Source: an uncultured beta proteobacterium (GTDB lineage Bacteria; Pseudomonadota; Gammaproteobacteria; Burkholderiales; Burkholderiaceae_C). Taken from it: DNA of 64,000 nt. Position 1 is the stretch's first letter. The number at the start of each line of letters is the position of its first letter. The stretch is taken from contig CAJAES010000030.1 of NCBI GenBank assembly GCA_903938815.1, positions 94,654 through 158,653 of the forward strand. The letters are read 5' to 3'. Under the pieces are notes generated by a model. That model saw nothing but the letters and a program-made list of their open reading frames with translations, was not told where the DNA came from and searched no databases. Positions 47,497 to 55,499 of the stretch are shown here, one piece after another. The position numbers were made by a program, and so were the translations under genes.

Positions 47497-48785
47497 TCGA
47501 TTGCCATCGCGTCGTCGGCGCCCGGCAGCAGCTGCGCGGTGCGGGCGTCCGGCAGGGCCTCGACGCTGCGCAGCTGGCGCGCCATGGCGCGTGTCCGCAC
47601 TTCGGCGGCGTCGATGGTGCTGCTGGCCTCCTCGAGCTTCTTCTTGGTCCTGGCAAGCACGTCGCCGAACTTGCCGAACTCGGTCTTCACCGCGCCCAGG
47701 ACCTCCCAGACCTCGGCCGAGCGCTTCTCGAGCGCCAGGGTGCGAAAGCCCATCTGCAAGCTCGTCAGCGTGGCCAGCAGCGTCGTCGGCCCGGCGAGCA
47801 TCACCCTGTGCTCGCGCTGCAACGCCTCCAGCAGGCCGGGACGCCGCAGCGCCTCGGCGTACAGCCCCTCCGTCGGCAGGAACAGGATGCCGAAGTCGGT
47901 GGTGTGTGGCGGCGCCAGGTACTTGTCGCGGATCGATTTCGCCTCCAGCCGAAGGCGCGTCTCGATGCCCTTGGCGGCCACCTCCATGGCCGCGACGTCG
48001 GCGCGCTCGTGTGCGTCGAGCAGGCGCTCGTAGTCCTCGCGCGGAAACTTGGCGTCGATCGGCAGCCACAGAGGCGCACCGTCGGCACGCTGCCCCGGCA
48101 GCCGGATGGCGAACTCCACGCGTTCGCTGCTGCCGGGCACCGTCGCGACATTGGTGGCGTACTGGTCGGGCGTGAATACCTGCTCGAGCAAGCTCGCCAG
48201 CTGCACCTCGCCGAAGACACCGCGTGTCTTGACGTTGGTCAGGACGCGGTTGAGCGCGCCTACGTCACGCGCCAGGTTCTGCATCTCGCCCAGGCCCCGG
48301 TGCACCTGTTCCAGACGTTCAGCCACCTGCTTGAAGCTCTCGCCCAGCCGCTGCTCCAGCGTCGCATGGAGCTTTTCATCGACCGTGGCGCGCATCTGCT
48401 CGAGCTTGGCTTCGTTGCCTTCCTGGAGCCGGCCCAGGCGGAGCTCGAGGCCCTCGCCCAGGCGGCGCAGCGAGGCCTCCTGCGCTTCCCGTGCAGCCTG
48501 GGCCTGCTGCAGCAGCGCGCTCTGCGTGACGGCCAGCTGGCTGCGAAACGAGTCGATCTGTTCGTTCTGGGTTCGAGCCACGTCACCCGCCTGCGTCAGT
48601 AGCATCTGCTGGAAATTGCCCAGGTCATGACGCGTGGCCTGGGCTTGGCGGCCGAGTTCGTCGCGCAACTCGCGCTCCAGCCTGTCGAGTCTTTCCAGGG
48701 CAGGAGAGTCCGGTCGGCGCATTGCCAGCCACGCAAGCAGAAGCAGCGTCAGCCCTGCCAGCGCAATCAGGATCCAGTCGGTCAT
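47493..48785 (-). CDS. rmuC: DNA recombination protein RmuC homologue
   Basis: A 430-residue RmuC. An N-terminal membrane helix (WILIALAGLTLLLLAWLAM) is followed by a long coiled coil (~residues 30-180) and the conserved nuclease-like core (RVEFAIRLPGQRADGA, IDAKFPREDYERLLDA, ILFLPTEGLYAEAL). RmuC limits inversions at short inverted repeats in E. coli. Upstream, 48786-49008 holds a candidate small RNA. Confidence 0.92.
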   Translation of the reverse strand: MTDWILIALAGLTLLLLAWLAMRRPDSPALERLDRLERELRDELGRQAQATRHDLGNFQQMLLTQAGDVARTQNEQIDSFRSQLAVTQSALLQQAQAAREAQEASLRRLGEGLELRLGRLQEGNEAKLEQMRATVDEKLHATLEQRLGESFKQVAERLEQVHRGLGEMQNLARDVGALNRVLTNVKTRGVFGEVQLASLLEQVFTPDQYATNVATVPGSSERVEFAIRLPGQRADGAPLWLPIDAKFPREDYERLLDAHERADVAAMEVAAKGIETRLRLEAKSIRDKYLAPPHTTDFGILFLPTEGLYAEALRRPGLLEALQREHRVMLAGPTTLLATLTSLQMGFRTLALEKRSAEVWEVLGAVKTEFGKFGDVLARTKKKLEEASSTIDAAEVRTRAMARQLRSVEALPDARTAQLLPGADDAMAIE

Positions 48786-48840
48786 GTGCAGATTGTCTCA
48801 GTGACCCTGCAATCGCGTGCACCATCGCCACCGGAACAAC

Positions 48841-48852
48841 ATTTGATCAAAT
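48841..48852. promoter_or_regulatory. 12-base palindrome ATTTGATCAAAT
   Basis: A perfect palindrome 157 bases upstream of the MarR-family gene and immediately before a terminator-bearing segment. It could be a MarR-type operator for 49009-49509. It is not an FNR site because the TTGAT and ATCAA halves lack the 4-base spacer. Confidence 0.4.
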
Positions 48853-48855
48853 ACA

Positions 48856-48927
48856 CTTAGCTTGCCCCAGACATGGGGCGGACAGAAGCGACCTTTCAAG
48901 GGGCCCCGTCAACGGGCCCCTTTTTTT
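48856..48927 (+). ncRNA. possible small RNA with terminator
   Basis: There is no open frame of note here, yet the plus strand carries a hairpin GCCCCA-GACA-TGGGGC (48864-48879) and then a strong rho-independent terminator, a 9-base stem AAGGGGCCC / GGGCCCCTT with loop CGTCAAC and a run of seven T (48921-48927). A terminator in a divergent region without an upstream gene on that strand suggests a short transcript. The 5' end is not certain; no clear -35/-10 pair was found. Confidence 0.4.
48898..48927 (+). terminator. rho-independent terminator
   Basis: Stem AAGGGGCCC (48898-48906) and GGGCCCCTT (48914-48922), seven-base loop, T7 tract. No plus-strand gene precedes it for more than 2 kb; see the small RNA candidate. 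Confidence 0.8.
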
Positions 48928-49008
48928 GGTTTCCGGCAGGGGTCTCGTCAGCGCGCCCATCGAGGTTGTCCACCGACATGGCTCCGTTGCCCCCACTATG
49001 ATCCCGGG

Positions 49009-49509
49009 ATGTCCACCGCGGTACAGACCCCACCCATGCCGACGCAAGACCCAGCGGCCTCCGCCCGGGTGCTCCAGCGGTTCCGGCAGGTGTTCACGGC
49101 GGCTCGAGCCCACTACCAGCAGGTCGAGAAACAGGTCGGAATCGGCGGGGCCCAGGTATGGGCCCTGGGCGTGATCGCGTCGCACCCGGGCATCGGTGTC
49201 GGCGACCTCGCGCGGGCAATGCAGGTGCACCAGTCCACGGCCAGCAACCTGGTCCGCGCGCTGACTGAACGGGGGCTCGTGATGTCCGCACGCGAGGGCA
49301 GCGACAGGCGCGCCGTCCAGTTACGCCTGCAGCAGGCGGGCTCCGACCTTCTCGCCAAGGTGCCGGGCCCGTTCATGGGCCTGCTGCCGCAGGCGCTGGC
49401 CCAGATGGACCCTGAGACCTTGTCGCGCCTGGAAGTGGACCTTCGCACCTTGATCCACGCCATGGGCTTCGGTGACGACGCGCCGGCGTTGCCGATCGCG
49501 CAGCTCTGA
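49009..49509 (+). CDS. MarR-family transcriptional regulator
   Basis: A 166-residue MarR-type regulator. The winged helix is near residues 50-100 (HPGIGVGDLARAMQVHQSTASNLVRALTERGLVMSAREGSDRRAVQ) between dimerisation helices. It is convergent with the hydroxyacid dehydrogenase gene (one base apart). The target is unknown; the palindrome at 48841 is one candidate. Confidence 0.88.
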   Translation: MSTAVQTPPMPTQDPAASARVLQRFRQVFTAARAHYQQVEKQVGIGGAQVWALGVIASHPGIGVGDLARAMQVHQSTASNLVRALTERGLVMSAREGSDRRAVQLRLQQAGSDLLAKVPGPFMGLLPQALAQMDPETLSRLEVDLRTLIHAMGFGDDAPALPIAQL

Positions 49510-49510
49510 A

Positions 49511-50497
49511 CTAGACGCCCGCCAGCGGCAGCACGCCGGGATTGACCGGAGTGGGCGGGCGCGAACCCGCCAGGGCCGCGATGAGATTGTCGGCGGCCAG
49601 GTCCGCCATGGCGCGCCGCGTACGCTCCGTCGCGCTGGCGATGTGCGGGGTGAGCACCACGTTGGGCAAGTCCAGCAGCGCCGGGTTGACGGCCGGTTCG
49701 CCCTCGAACACATCCAGCCCGGCCGCAGAGATCCGGCGCTCGCTCAGAGCCCGCGCCAGAGCGGCGTCGTCGACGATCCCGCCGCGGGCGATGTTGGTCA
49801 GGGTGGCGGTGGGCTTCATCTGCGCCAGTTCGGCGGCGCCGATGGCATGGTGGCTTCCGGCCGAGTACGGCAACACGAGCACGAGGTGATCGGCCTCGCG
49901 CAGCAGCGTGGCCTTGTCGACGTAGCGAGCGCCGATCGGCCCCTCCTGGTCGGCCGGCAGCCGGGACCGGTTGTGATAAATCACCGGCATGCCAAACCCG
50001 AGCGCGCCGCGGCGGGCAATGGCCTGTCCGATGCGGCCCATGCCCAGGATGCCGAGCGTGGCGCCGTGAACGTCGCTGCCGGCGAACATGTCGTAGCGCC
50101 ACTTCGTCCACTGGCCCGCGCGCAGGAAATGCTCGCTCTCGGCCATGCGGCGGGCTGTCGCCATCATCAGTGCGAAGCCGAAGTCGGCCGTGGTTTCGGT
50201 CAGCACGTCGGGCGTGTTGGTGGCCAGTACCCCACGGGCGTCGAACGCGGCGATGTCGAGGTTGTTGTAGCCCACCGCCATGTTGGCCACGACCCTGAGC
50301 TGCGGGTGGGCGTCGAGCACCGAGGCGTCGATGCGTTCGCTGCCGGTGGTCAGCGCACCAGCCTTGCCCTGCAGCCGCTGCGACAGCTCGCGGGGGCTGA
50401 AGACGATGTCGTCGCCGTTGTAGTCGACTTCGAAGTGCTGCCGAAGGCGGGCGAGTGTCTCGGGATAGAGCGCGCGTGCGACGAGGATGCGATGCAT
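49511..50497 (-). CDS. D-2-hydroxyacid dehydrogenase
   Basis: A 328-residue NAD-dependent dehydrogenase of the glyoxylate/hydroxypyruvate reductase type. The Rossmann motif GILGMGRIGQAIA, catalytic Arg in NIARGGIVDD, Glu in FEGEPAVNP and His in TPHIASATERTRR are present. It is two bases after nhaD and is the last gene of the four-gene transcript that begins with the deacetylase-like gene. Glyoxylate, hydroxypyruvate or 2-ketogluconate reduction are all possible. Confidence 0.9.
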   Translation of the reverse strand: MHRILVARALYPETLARLRQHFEVDYNGDDIVFSPRELSQRLQGKAGALTTGSERIDASVLDAHPQLRVVANMAVGYNNLDIAAFDARGVLATNTPDVLTETTADFGFALMMATARRMAESEHFLRAGQWTKWRYDMFAGSDVHGATLGILGMGRIGQAIARRGALGFGMPVIYHNRSRLPADQEGPIGARYVDKATLLREADHLVLVLPYSAGSHHAIGAAELAQMKPTATLTNIARGGIVDDAALARALSERRISAAGLDVFEGEPAVNPALLDLPNVVLTPHIASATERTRRAMADLAADNLIAALAGSRPPTPVNPGVLPLAGV

Positions 50498-50499
50498 GG

Positions 50500-51912
50500 T
50501 CAGCGGAACCAGATGAATGTGATGATGACGAACAGAGGCAGCAACACCGCCCCGCTCCAGGCCATGTAGCCGAAGAAGCTGGGCATGCGGATGCCGCGGT
50601 CTTCGGCGATGGCCTTGACCATGAAGTTCGGCGCATTGCCGATGTAGGTGTTGGCGCCCATGAACACCGAACCCGCCGACACGGCCGCCAGCGTCGTGGC
50701 CAGCGTGGTCATCAGCACGGCAGGGTCGCCGCCGGCGAGATTGAAGAAGACCAGATAGGTAGGCGCGTTGTCCAGGAACGAGCTCAGCACCCCGCTGAAC
50801 CAGAAGTAGGCCCACGGCAACGGCTGGCCATCCGGCGCTGTCACGGCACGGGCGACAACGGCGAACGCGCCCTGCTCGCCCGACTTCAGCATCGCCAGCA
50901 CCGGGATCATCGTCAGGAAGATGCCGATGAAGAGCTTCGCCACTTCCTGCATCGGCGCCCAGGAAAACTGGTTCTTCTCGCGCACCGACCTGGGCGTGAT
51001 GGCCAGCGACACGAAGGTCACAAGCACCAGAAGGCCATCGCGCACGATCTGCTGCAACTCCACCGGCGTACCGAACACATCGAAGCTGATGCCGGGTTTC
51101 CAGACGCCGCTCATCAGGACCAGGCCCATCACGGCCAGCAACGGCAGGAAGTTGATGGCGCCTTCGAGCCCGAAGCGCTCGGCGCGATCGGGTGTGGGGT
51201 CGGTGGGCAGCACGCCCTCGCGCCGGTACCAGTAGCTGTCGATGACGAAAAAGATCGCCAGCAACGCCCCCAGCAGGAAGAGCGTTTCAGGGAAGATGTG
51301 CTTCGCCGTCCAGAAAAAGTCCACGCCCTTCAGGAAACCCAGGAACAGCGGCGGGTCGCCCAGCGGCGTGAGCGAACCGCCGGCGTTGCTGACCGTGAAG
51401 ATGAAGAACACCACCACGTGCGCCACGTGCTTGCGGTTGTCGTTGGCGCGGATGAGCGGCCGGATCAGCAGCATCGACGCGCCGGTCGTGCCCATGACGC
51501 TGGCAAGCACCGAACCCGCAGCCATGATGGTGACGTTGGTGAGCGGGCTGCCGTGCAGGTTGCCGCGGATGTAGATGCCGCCCGCAGCGGTGAACAGCGC
51601 GGTCAGCAGGGCAATGAACGGGATGTACTCGGCGACCAGCGTGTGGGCCAGGGCACTACCGGCCGCTCCCGGCCCGAAGACCACCGCAAAGGGCAGCAGG
51701 AAAGCAAGCGCCCAGCCGGCGGCGATCTTGCCGAAGTGGTGGTGCCACAACTTGGGGGCCGCCAGCGGCAGGATCGCGATCGACAGCAGGACGCCGGCAA
51801 ACGGAATGCCCCACCACGCCGCCAGACGGCTGCCGTCGATCTCGGCGGCCTGGGCCAGCAGAGGCAAGGCCAAGGCCATGGAGGCCAGCGCGGAGCGCAG
51901 ATGGCTGCGCAT
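50500..51912 (-). CDS. NhaD-type sodium:proton antiporter
   Basis: A 470-residue membrane protein of the NhaD/ion-transporter superfamily with ten or more hydrophobic segments. Conserved features include SNAGGSLTPLGDPPLFLGFL, SFLDNAPTYLVFF and GANTYIGNAPNFMVKAIAE. It exchanges Na+ (or Li+) for H+ at the inner membrane. It overlaps the nitroreductase gene by one base, so the two are co-expressed. Confidence 0.9.
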   Translation of the reverse strand: MRSHLRSALASMALALPLLAQAAEIDGSRLAAWWGIPFAGVLLSIAILPLAAPKLWHHHFGKIAAGWALAFLLPFAVVFGPGAAGSALAHTLVAEYIPFIALLTALFTAAGGIYIRGNLHGSPLTNVTIMAAGSVLASVMGTTGASMLLIRPLIRANDNRKHVAHVVVFFIFTVSNAGGSLTPLGDPPLFLGFLKGVDFFWTAKHIFPETLFLLGALLAIFFVIDSYWYRREGVLPTDPTPDRAERFGLEGAINFLPLLAVMGLVLMSGVWKPGISFDVFGTPVELQQIVRDGLLVLVTFVSLAITPRSVREKNQFSWAPMQEVAKLFIGIFLTMIPVLAMLKSGEQGAFAVVARAVTAPDGQPLPWAYFWFSGVLSSFLDNAPTYLVFFNLAGGDPAVLMTTLATTLAAVSAGSVFMGANTYIGNAPNFMVKAIAEDRGIRMPSFFGYMAWSGAVLLPLFVIITFIWFR

Positions 51913-52616
51913 CAGCGATCCTGGAACCGGGTGAATTCGGAGACCGGTGCGCGATCGGTCAGCAACTGGTTCTCGGGGGCCGCAGGGTCGGCCCAGCCCA
52001 GCGCCATGCCGCAGACCACCATCTCGGTTTCCGGCAGACCCAGCTGTTGCGCGATGATGCGATGCCACTGCGTGAACGCTGCCTGCGGGCAGGTGTCGAG
52101 GCCGCGTGCCCGTGCGGCCACCATCACGTTCTGCAGGAACATGCCGTAGTCGAGCCAGCTGCCCTGGCGCATCACGCGGTCGATCGTGAAGATCAGCCCG
52201 ACCGGGGCGTCGAAGAAGTCGAAGTTGCGGCCATGCTGCGCATGCATGCGCTCCTTGTCGGCCTTGCCGATGCCGAGCAGGCTGTAGAGGTCCCAGCCCA
52301 CCTTGCGGCGACGATCGATGTAGGGCGAGGCCCACTCGGTCGGGTAGTAGGCGTATTCCTCCGTGTGCCTAGCGCGTTCGGCCGGGTCGTCGTGCGCGGC
52401 ACGAATGGCCGCGGAGAGGCGCCGCTTCGCGTCGCCCGTGAGCACCGTCACCTTCCAGGGCTGCGTGTTGGTACCCGAAGGGGCGCGGGCCGCAACTGCA
52501 AGGATCTGCTCGATCGTTTCGCGCGAAACGTCTGCAGGCAGGAACGCACGCAGGGAGCGGCGGCTGGTGATGGCGGTATCGACCGCAGCGATGGATTCGG
52601 GCGTGGGCGTCGTCAT
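51912..52616 (-). CDS. nitroreductase-family protein
   Basis: A 234-residue flavin oxidoreductase. FMN-binding RRSLRAFLPADVSRE and ARAPSGTNTQPWKV, and the C-terminal VCGMALGWADPAAPEN are as in NfsB-like nitroreductases. Its start overlaps the deacetylase-like gene end by four bases. Physiological substrate unknown. Confidence 0.9.
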   Translation of the reverse strand: MTTPTPESIAAVDTAITSRRSLRAFLPADVSRETIEQILAVAARAPSGTNTQPWKVTVLTGDAKRRLSAAIRAAHDDPAERARHTEEYAYYPTEWASPYIDRRRKVGWDLYSLLGIGKADKERMHAQHGRNFDFFDAPVGLIFTIDRVMRQGSWLDYGMFLQNVMVAARARGLDTCPQAAFTQWHRIIAQQLGLPETEMVVCGMALGWADPAAPENQLLTDRAPVSEFTRFQDR

Positions 52617-53557
52617 GCCCGGGATTGTTCCACTCTTCCCTGCCAGCTTTCGAGTGCGATCTCGAGTGTCCGGCGCTGGATGTCTACCGTGGTGGCCAGG
52701 TCGCGGCCGTATCCGCCCGCCATGCTGACGGCCACGGGGATGCCGCGCGCCGCCAGCGCCGCGAACACGCGGCGGTCGCGTTCGGCCAGTCCGGCCTCGG
52801 TGAGCTTCAGCCGGCCGAGACGATCGTTCTCGTGCGGGTCGGCACCGGCCAGATAGAACGCAAGGCCCGGCGGGGCGTCGCCGTGGCGGGTCCACGCAGT
52901 CTCCAGGGCGACATCGAGCGCGTCCAGATAGGCCTCATCGGCGCAGTCGTCGGGCAGTTCCACATCCAGGTCGCCGGCCTCCTTGCGGTGCGGGAAGTTC
53001 CTGGCCCCGTGCATCGAGAGCGTGAACACGGTGGAGTCGTCCCGGAAGACTGCGGCAGTCCCGTTGCCCTGGTGCACGTCGAGATCGATGACGATCACCC
53101 TGAGCAGGCGGCGCGCATGCCGGTGCCACTCGGCCTGCATCAGGCGCGCCGCGACGGCCACGTCGTTGAAGACGCAATAGCCGGATCCCTTGTCGGCATA
53201 GGCGTGATGTGTTCCGCCGGCCAGATTGGCCGCGACCTGCTCGCCGTTCAGCACAGCACGCGCTGCGGCGATGGTCGCACCCACCGAGCGTCGCGCGCGC
53301 TCGGCCATGCGCTCCGACCAGGGAAACCCGATCTCGCGCTGCTGTGCCGGCGAGAGCAAGCCCTCGGCGACCGCCGTCACATAGTGGGGGGTGTGCACGA
53401 GCGCCAGCTCGCCGTCGGTGGCCGGCGGCGCTTCACGCACCCGGACGGCCGGTAGGCGCTGCTCGACCGCATCGCGCAGCAACCGGTACTTCGTCATCGG
53501 GAAACTGTGTCCCGGCGGGAGCGGCAACACGAAATGGTCGGAATGGAACGCCAGCAT
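52613..53557 (-). CDS. histone-deacetylase-family protein (acetylpolyamine or AcuC-like amidohydrolase)
   Basis: A 314-residue zinc-dependent amidohydrolase. The zinc and catalytic motifs are GGTHHAYADKGSGYCVFND, VIDLDVHQGNG and YLAGADPHENDRLG. Bacterial members deacetylate polyamines, small acetylated compounds or acetyl-CoA synthetase. It starts the deacetylase-nitroreductase-nhaD-dehydrogenase transcript. Confidence 0.9.
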   Translation of the reverse strand: MLAFHSDHFVLPLPPGHSFPMTKYRLLRDAVEQRLPAVRVREAPPATDGELALVHTPHYVTAVAEGLLSPAQQREIGFPWSERMAERARRSVGATIAAARAVLNGEQVAANLAGGTHHAYADKGSGYCVFNDVAVAARLMQAEWHRHARRLLRVIVIDLDVHQGNGTAAVFRDDSTVFTLSMHGARNFPHRKEAGDLDVELPDDCADEAYLDALDVALETAWTRHGDAPPGLAFYLAGADPHENDRLGRLKLTEAGLAERDRRVFAALAARGIPVAVSMAGGYGRDLATTVDIQRRTLEIALESWQGRVEQSRA

Positions 53558-53676
53558 CAGTCGAGTGCCGCCCTGCGCGTCGGCAGTCTGGAGGCAGCGT
53601 TTTCCAGGGTCTCCCCAGAATACCCCAGCGGTGTCCAGGGTGCCGCGGACGACCCATCTGGAGTGAGCCCCCTAGT

Positions 53677-53756
53677 TTGTTGCGCTGCAGCAAAAAGAAC
53701 TTGCAAGCGCCGGCCGCATGCCTATACTTCGCCCTATGTTGCAGTGCAGCAAAAAA
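53677..53756 (+). promoter_or_regulatory. phasin promoter with flanking PhaR-like boxes
   Basis: TTGCAA (53701-53706) and TATACT (53723-53728) are spaced by 16 bases and form a good sigma70 promoter. Two similar TGC/GCA-rich boxes flank it: TTGTTGCGCTGCAGCAAAAAG (53677-53697) and ATGTTGCAGTGCAGCAAAAAAG (53735-53756), both of the form TGTTGC-x-x-TGCAGCAAAAA. Such boxes resemble those bound by PhaR, the repressor that senses free PHB and controls phaP. phaR itself is not in the window. Confidence 0.7.
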
Positions 53757-53792
53757 GTTTCTCGACCCACCTTACTCAATACGGAGTTCCAC

Positions 53793-54353
53793 ATGACCCC
53801 CTTCACCGCTGAACAGCTGATGGCCGCCCACAAGGCCAACGTCGAAATCCTCTTCGGCCTGACCAACAAGGCTTTCGAAGGCGTGGAAAAGCTCGTCGAG
53901 CTGAACCTCCAGGTCGCAAAGTCCTCGCTGGCCGAAGCCGCCGAGAGCACGACCGCCGCCCTGTCCGTCAAGGACGCGCAAGAACTGATGGCCCTGCAGG
54001 CCAGCATGCTGCAGCCGACCGCCGAGAAGGCCGCGGCCTACAGCCGTCACCTGTACGACATCGCCGCTGGCACCAGCGCCGAAGTGACCAAGGTTGCCGA
54101 GGCGCAGATGGCCGACGCACAGAAGAAGACCATGGCCATGGTCGACACCGCCATCAAGAACGCCCCGGCCGGCAGCGAGAACGCTGTTGCCCTGGTGAAG
54201 TCGGCCGTCGCCGCCGCCAACAACGCCCTCGAAAGCGTCCAGAAGGCTGCCAAGCAGGCTGCTGACGTCGCCGAAGCCAACTTCACGGCCGTGACCAACA
54301 GCGCCGTCAAGGCTTCGCAGACCGCCACCAAGGCGACCCGTCGCGCGGCCTGA
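53793..54353 (+). CDS. phaP: phasin (PHB granule-associated protein)
   Basis: A 186-residue phasin. It is rich in Ala and amphipathic helix, without membrane segments, and begins [37 protein letters not shown], the family signature. Phasins coat PHB granules and limit their size. The ATG at 53793 follows the GGAG of CACGGAGTTCC. The paired PhaR-like boxes upstream explain expected co-regulation with phaCAB at 26-29.6 kb. A terminator lies ~120 bases after the stop. Confidence 0.92.
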   Translation: MTPFTAEQLMAAHKANVEILFGLTNKAFEGVEKLVELNLQVAKSSLAEAAESTTAALSVKDAQELMALQASMLQPTAEKAAAYSRHLYDIAAGTSAEVTKVAEAQMADAQKKTMAMVDTAIKNAPAGSENAVALVKSAVAAANNALESVQKAAKQAADVAEANFTAVTNSAVKASQTATKATRRAA

Positions 54354-54471
54354 TCGGCCAGTGAACTTTCGGGTGGCAAACTGATCTGACAGTCGTCCTG
54401 GCGCGAGCCGGGGCCTCTCTCTGGATGGTTTGTCTCCTCGGAACCCAGAAATCCCCTTTCCAGGTTCCCTT

Positions 54472-54506
54472 GCGGCTCGGTGTCACCACCGGGCCGCTTC
54501 TTTTTT
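54472..54506 (+). terminator. rho-independent terminator after phasin gene
   Basis: Stem GCGGCTCGGTG / CACCGGGCCGC with one T-G pair, loop TCAC and the tail TTCTTTTTT. It ends the phasin transcript and lies ten bases from the end of the convergent patatin gene. Confidence 0.8.
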
Positions 54507-54515
54507 GCGGGTCCG

Positions 54516-55436
54516 CTAACGCGTCAGCGCGGCGAGCCGGGCCCGGATCTGCGGCATCGCGCGGCGCGTGGCGTCGCGCCCCGCATCGATGGCCGTCTGG
54601 CGGGCGCTGAAGTCCGTGCCCGACACACCCGCCAGAGCCGGACGGATCACGATGTCCGCATCCCGCAGCTCGAAGCGGTTGATGCTGCGCCCCATGATCG
54701 AGAACGTCTGTAGCAGCATGCGGAACGGGTCGGCCGTGTTGCGCCCCTCAGGCGCCTCGCTGATGTCCACCGCGATCACCAGTTCGCCGCCCATCCGGCG
54801 CGCATGGCTCACTGGCACGGGCGAGACCAGACCTCCGTCCACGTATTCCCGGCTACCGATGCGCACCGGCAGGAAGACCGCCGGAACGGCACTGGACGCG
54901 CGCACCGCGCTGCCGGTGTCACCGCGCTGGAACAGGATGGCGTCACCGCTGTCGAGATCGGTTGCCACGATTCCAAGCGGGCGCGGCATCTGCTCGATGA
55001 GCTTTCCGGAAGTGCGGTCCCGCACGAAGCGCGCGAGCGCCTCGCCGCGCAACAGCCCACGCCCAGGAAAACCCCAGTCCGCAATGGCCGACTCTTCCAT
55101 GGCCTGGGCCTGCCGCCCGAGTTCGGCGCCGTCCATGCCGGAGGCCCACAGTGCGGCCACGAGACTGCCGGCCGAGGTGCCGGCCACCATGTCGGGCCGG
55201 ATTCCCGCTTCTTCCAGGGCCTGGATGACTCCGATGTGCGCGAAGCCACGCGCCGCACCGCCCCCGAGCGCCAGGCCGATGCGCGGAGGCTTGGGCAAGG
55301 CCGGCGGCGCGACCTGCACCGGCGCGGGCAGGGGAGCGACACCCACGGGGGGCGCTGTCGGTGGGGTCTGGCAGGCCACGAGGAGGCAGGCTGCCCAGGG
55401 CGCCAACAGCGAGAGGCGCGACCTTATATTCCACAT
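54516..55436 (-). CDS. patatin-like phospholipase, predicted lipoprotein
   Basis: A 306-residue RssA-like patatin protein. A lipobox LLVAC (residue ~22) predicts membrane anchoring, then a Pro-rich spacer and the patatin core: oxyanion glycines GLALGGGAARGFAHIG, nucleophile Ser in AGTSAGSL, and catalytic Asp in DGGLVSPVP. It probably hydrolyses phospholipid or acyl-ester at the outer membrane inner face; substrate unproven. Divergent from the sulfite reductase gene. Confidence 0.88.
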   Translation of the reverse strand: MWNIRSRLSLLAPWAACLLVACQTPPTAPPVGVAPLPAPVQVAPPALPKPPRIGLALGGGAARGFAHIGVIQALEEAGIRPDMVAGTSAGSLVAALWASGMDGAELGRQAQAMEESAIADWGFPGRGLLRGEALARFVRDRTSGKLIEQMPRPLGIVATDLDSGDAILFQRGDTGSAVRASSAVPAVFLPVRIGSREYVDGGLVSPVPVSHARRMGGELVIAVDISEAPEGRNTADPFRMLLQTFSIMGRSINRFELRDADIVIRPALAGVSGTDFSARQTAIDAGRDATRRAMPQIRARLAALTR

Positions 55437-55443
55437 GGATATA
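55425..55443. promoter_or_regulatory. imperfect palindrome in the patatin/sulfite-reductase divergent region
   Basis: TATATTCCACATGGATATA pairs at 6 of 9 positions and spans the patatin start codon; the next 50 bases are AT-rich with a CTAC-N6-GTAG repeat (55450-55463). It may carry a site for a cys-regulator. This is a weak signal. Confidence 0.25.
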
Positions 55444-55499
55444 TGCACTCTACTTATTTGTAGTTTGAGGAATAAAGAAGGCTGCGTATTCTGCCCTCC

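Noticed and set aside
48841..48852. FNR/NNR-type site
   Set aside because: The consensus needs TTGAT-N4-ATCAA; here the half-sites are fused (TTGATCAA) without spacer.
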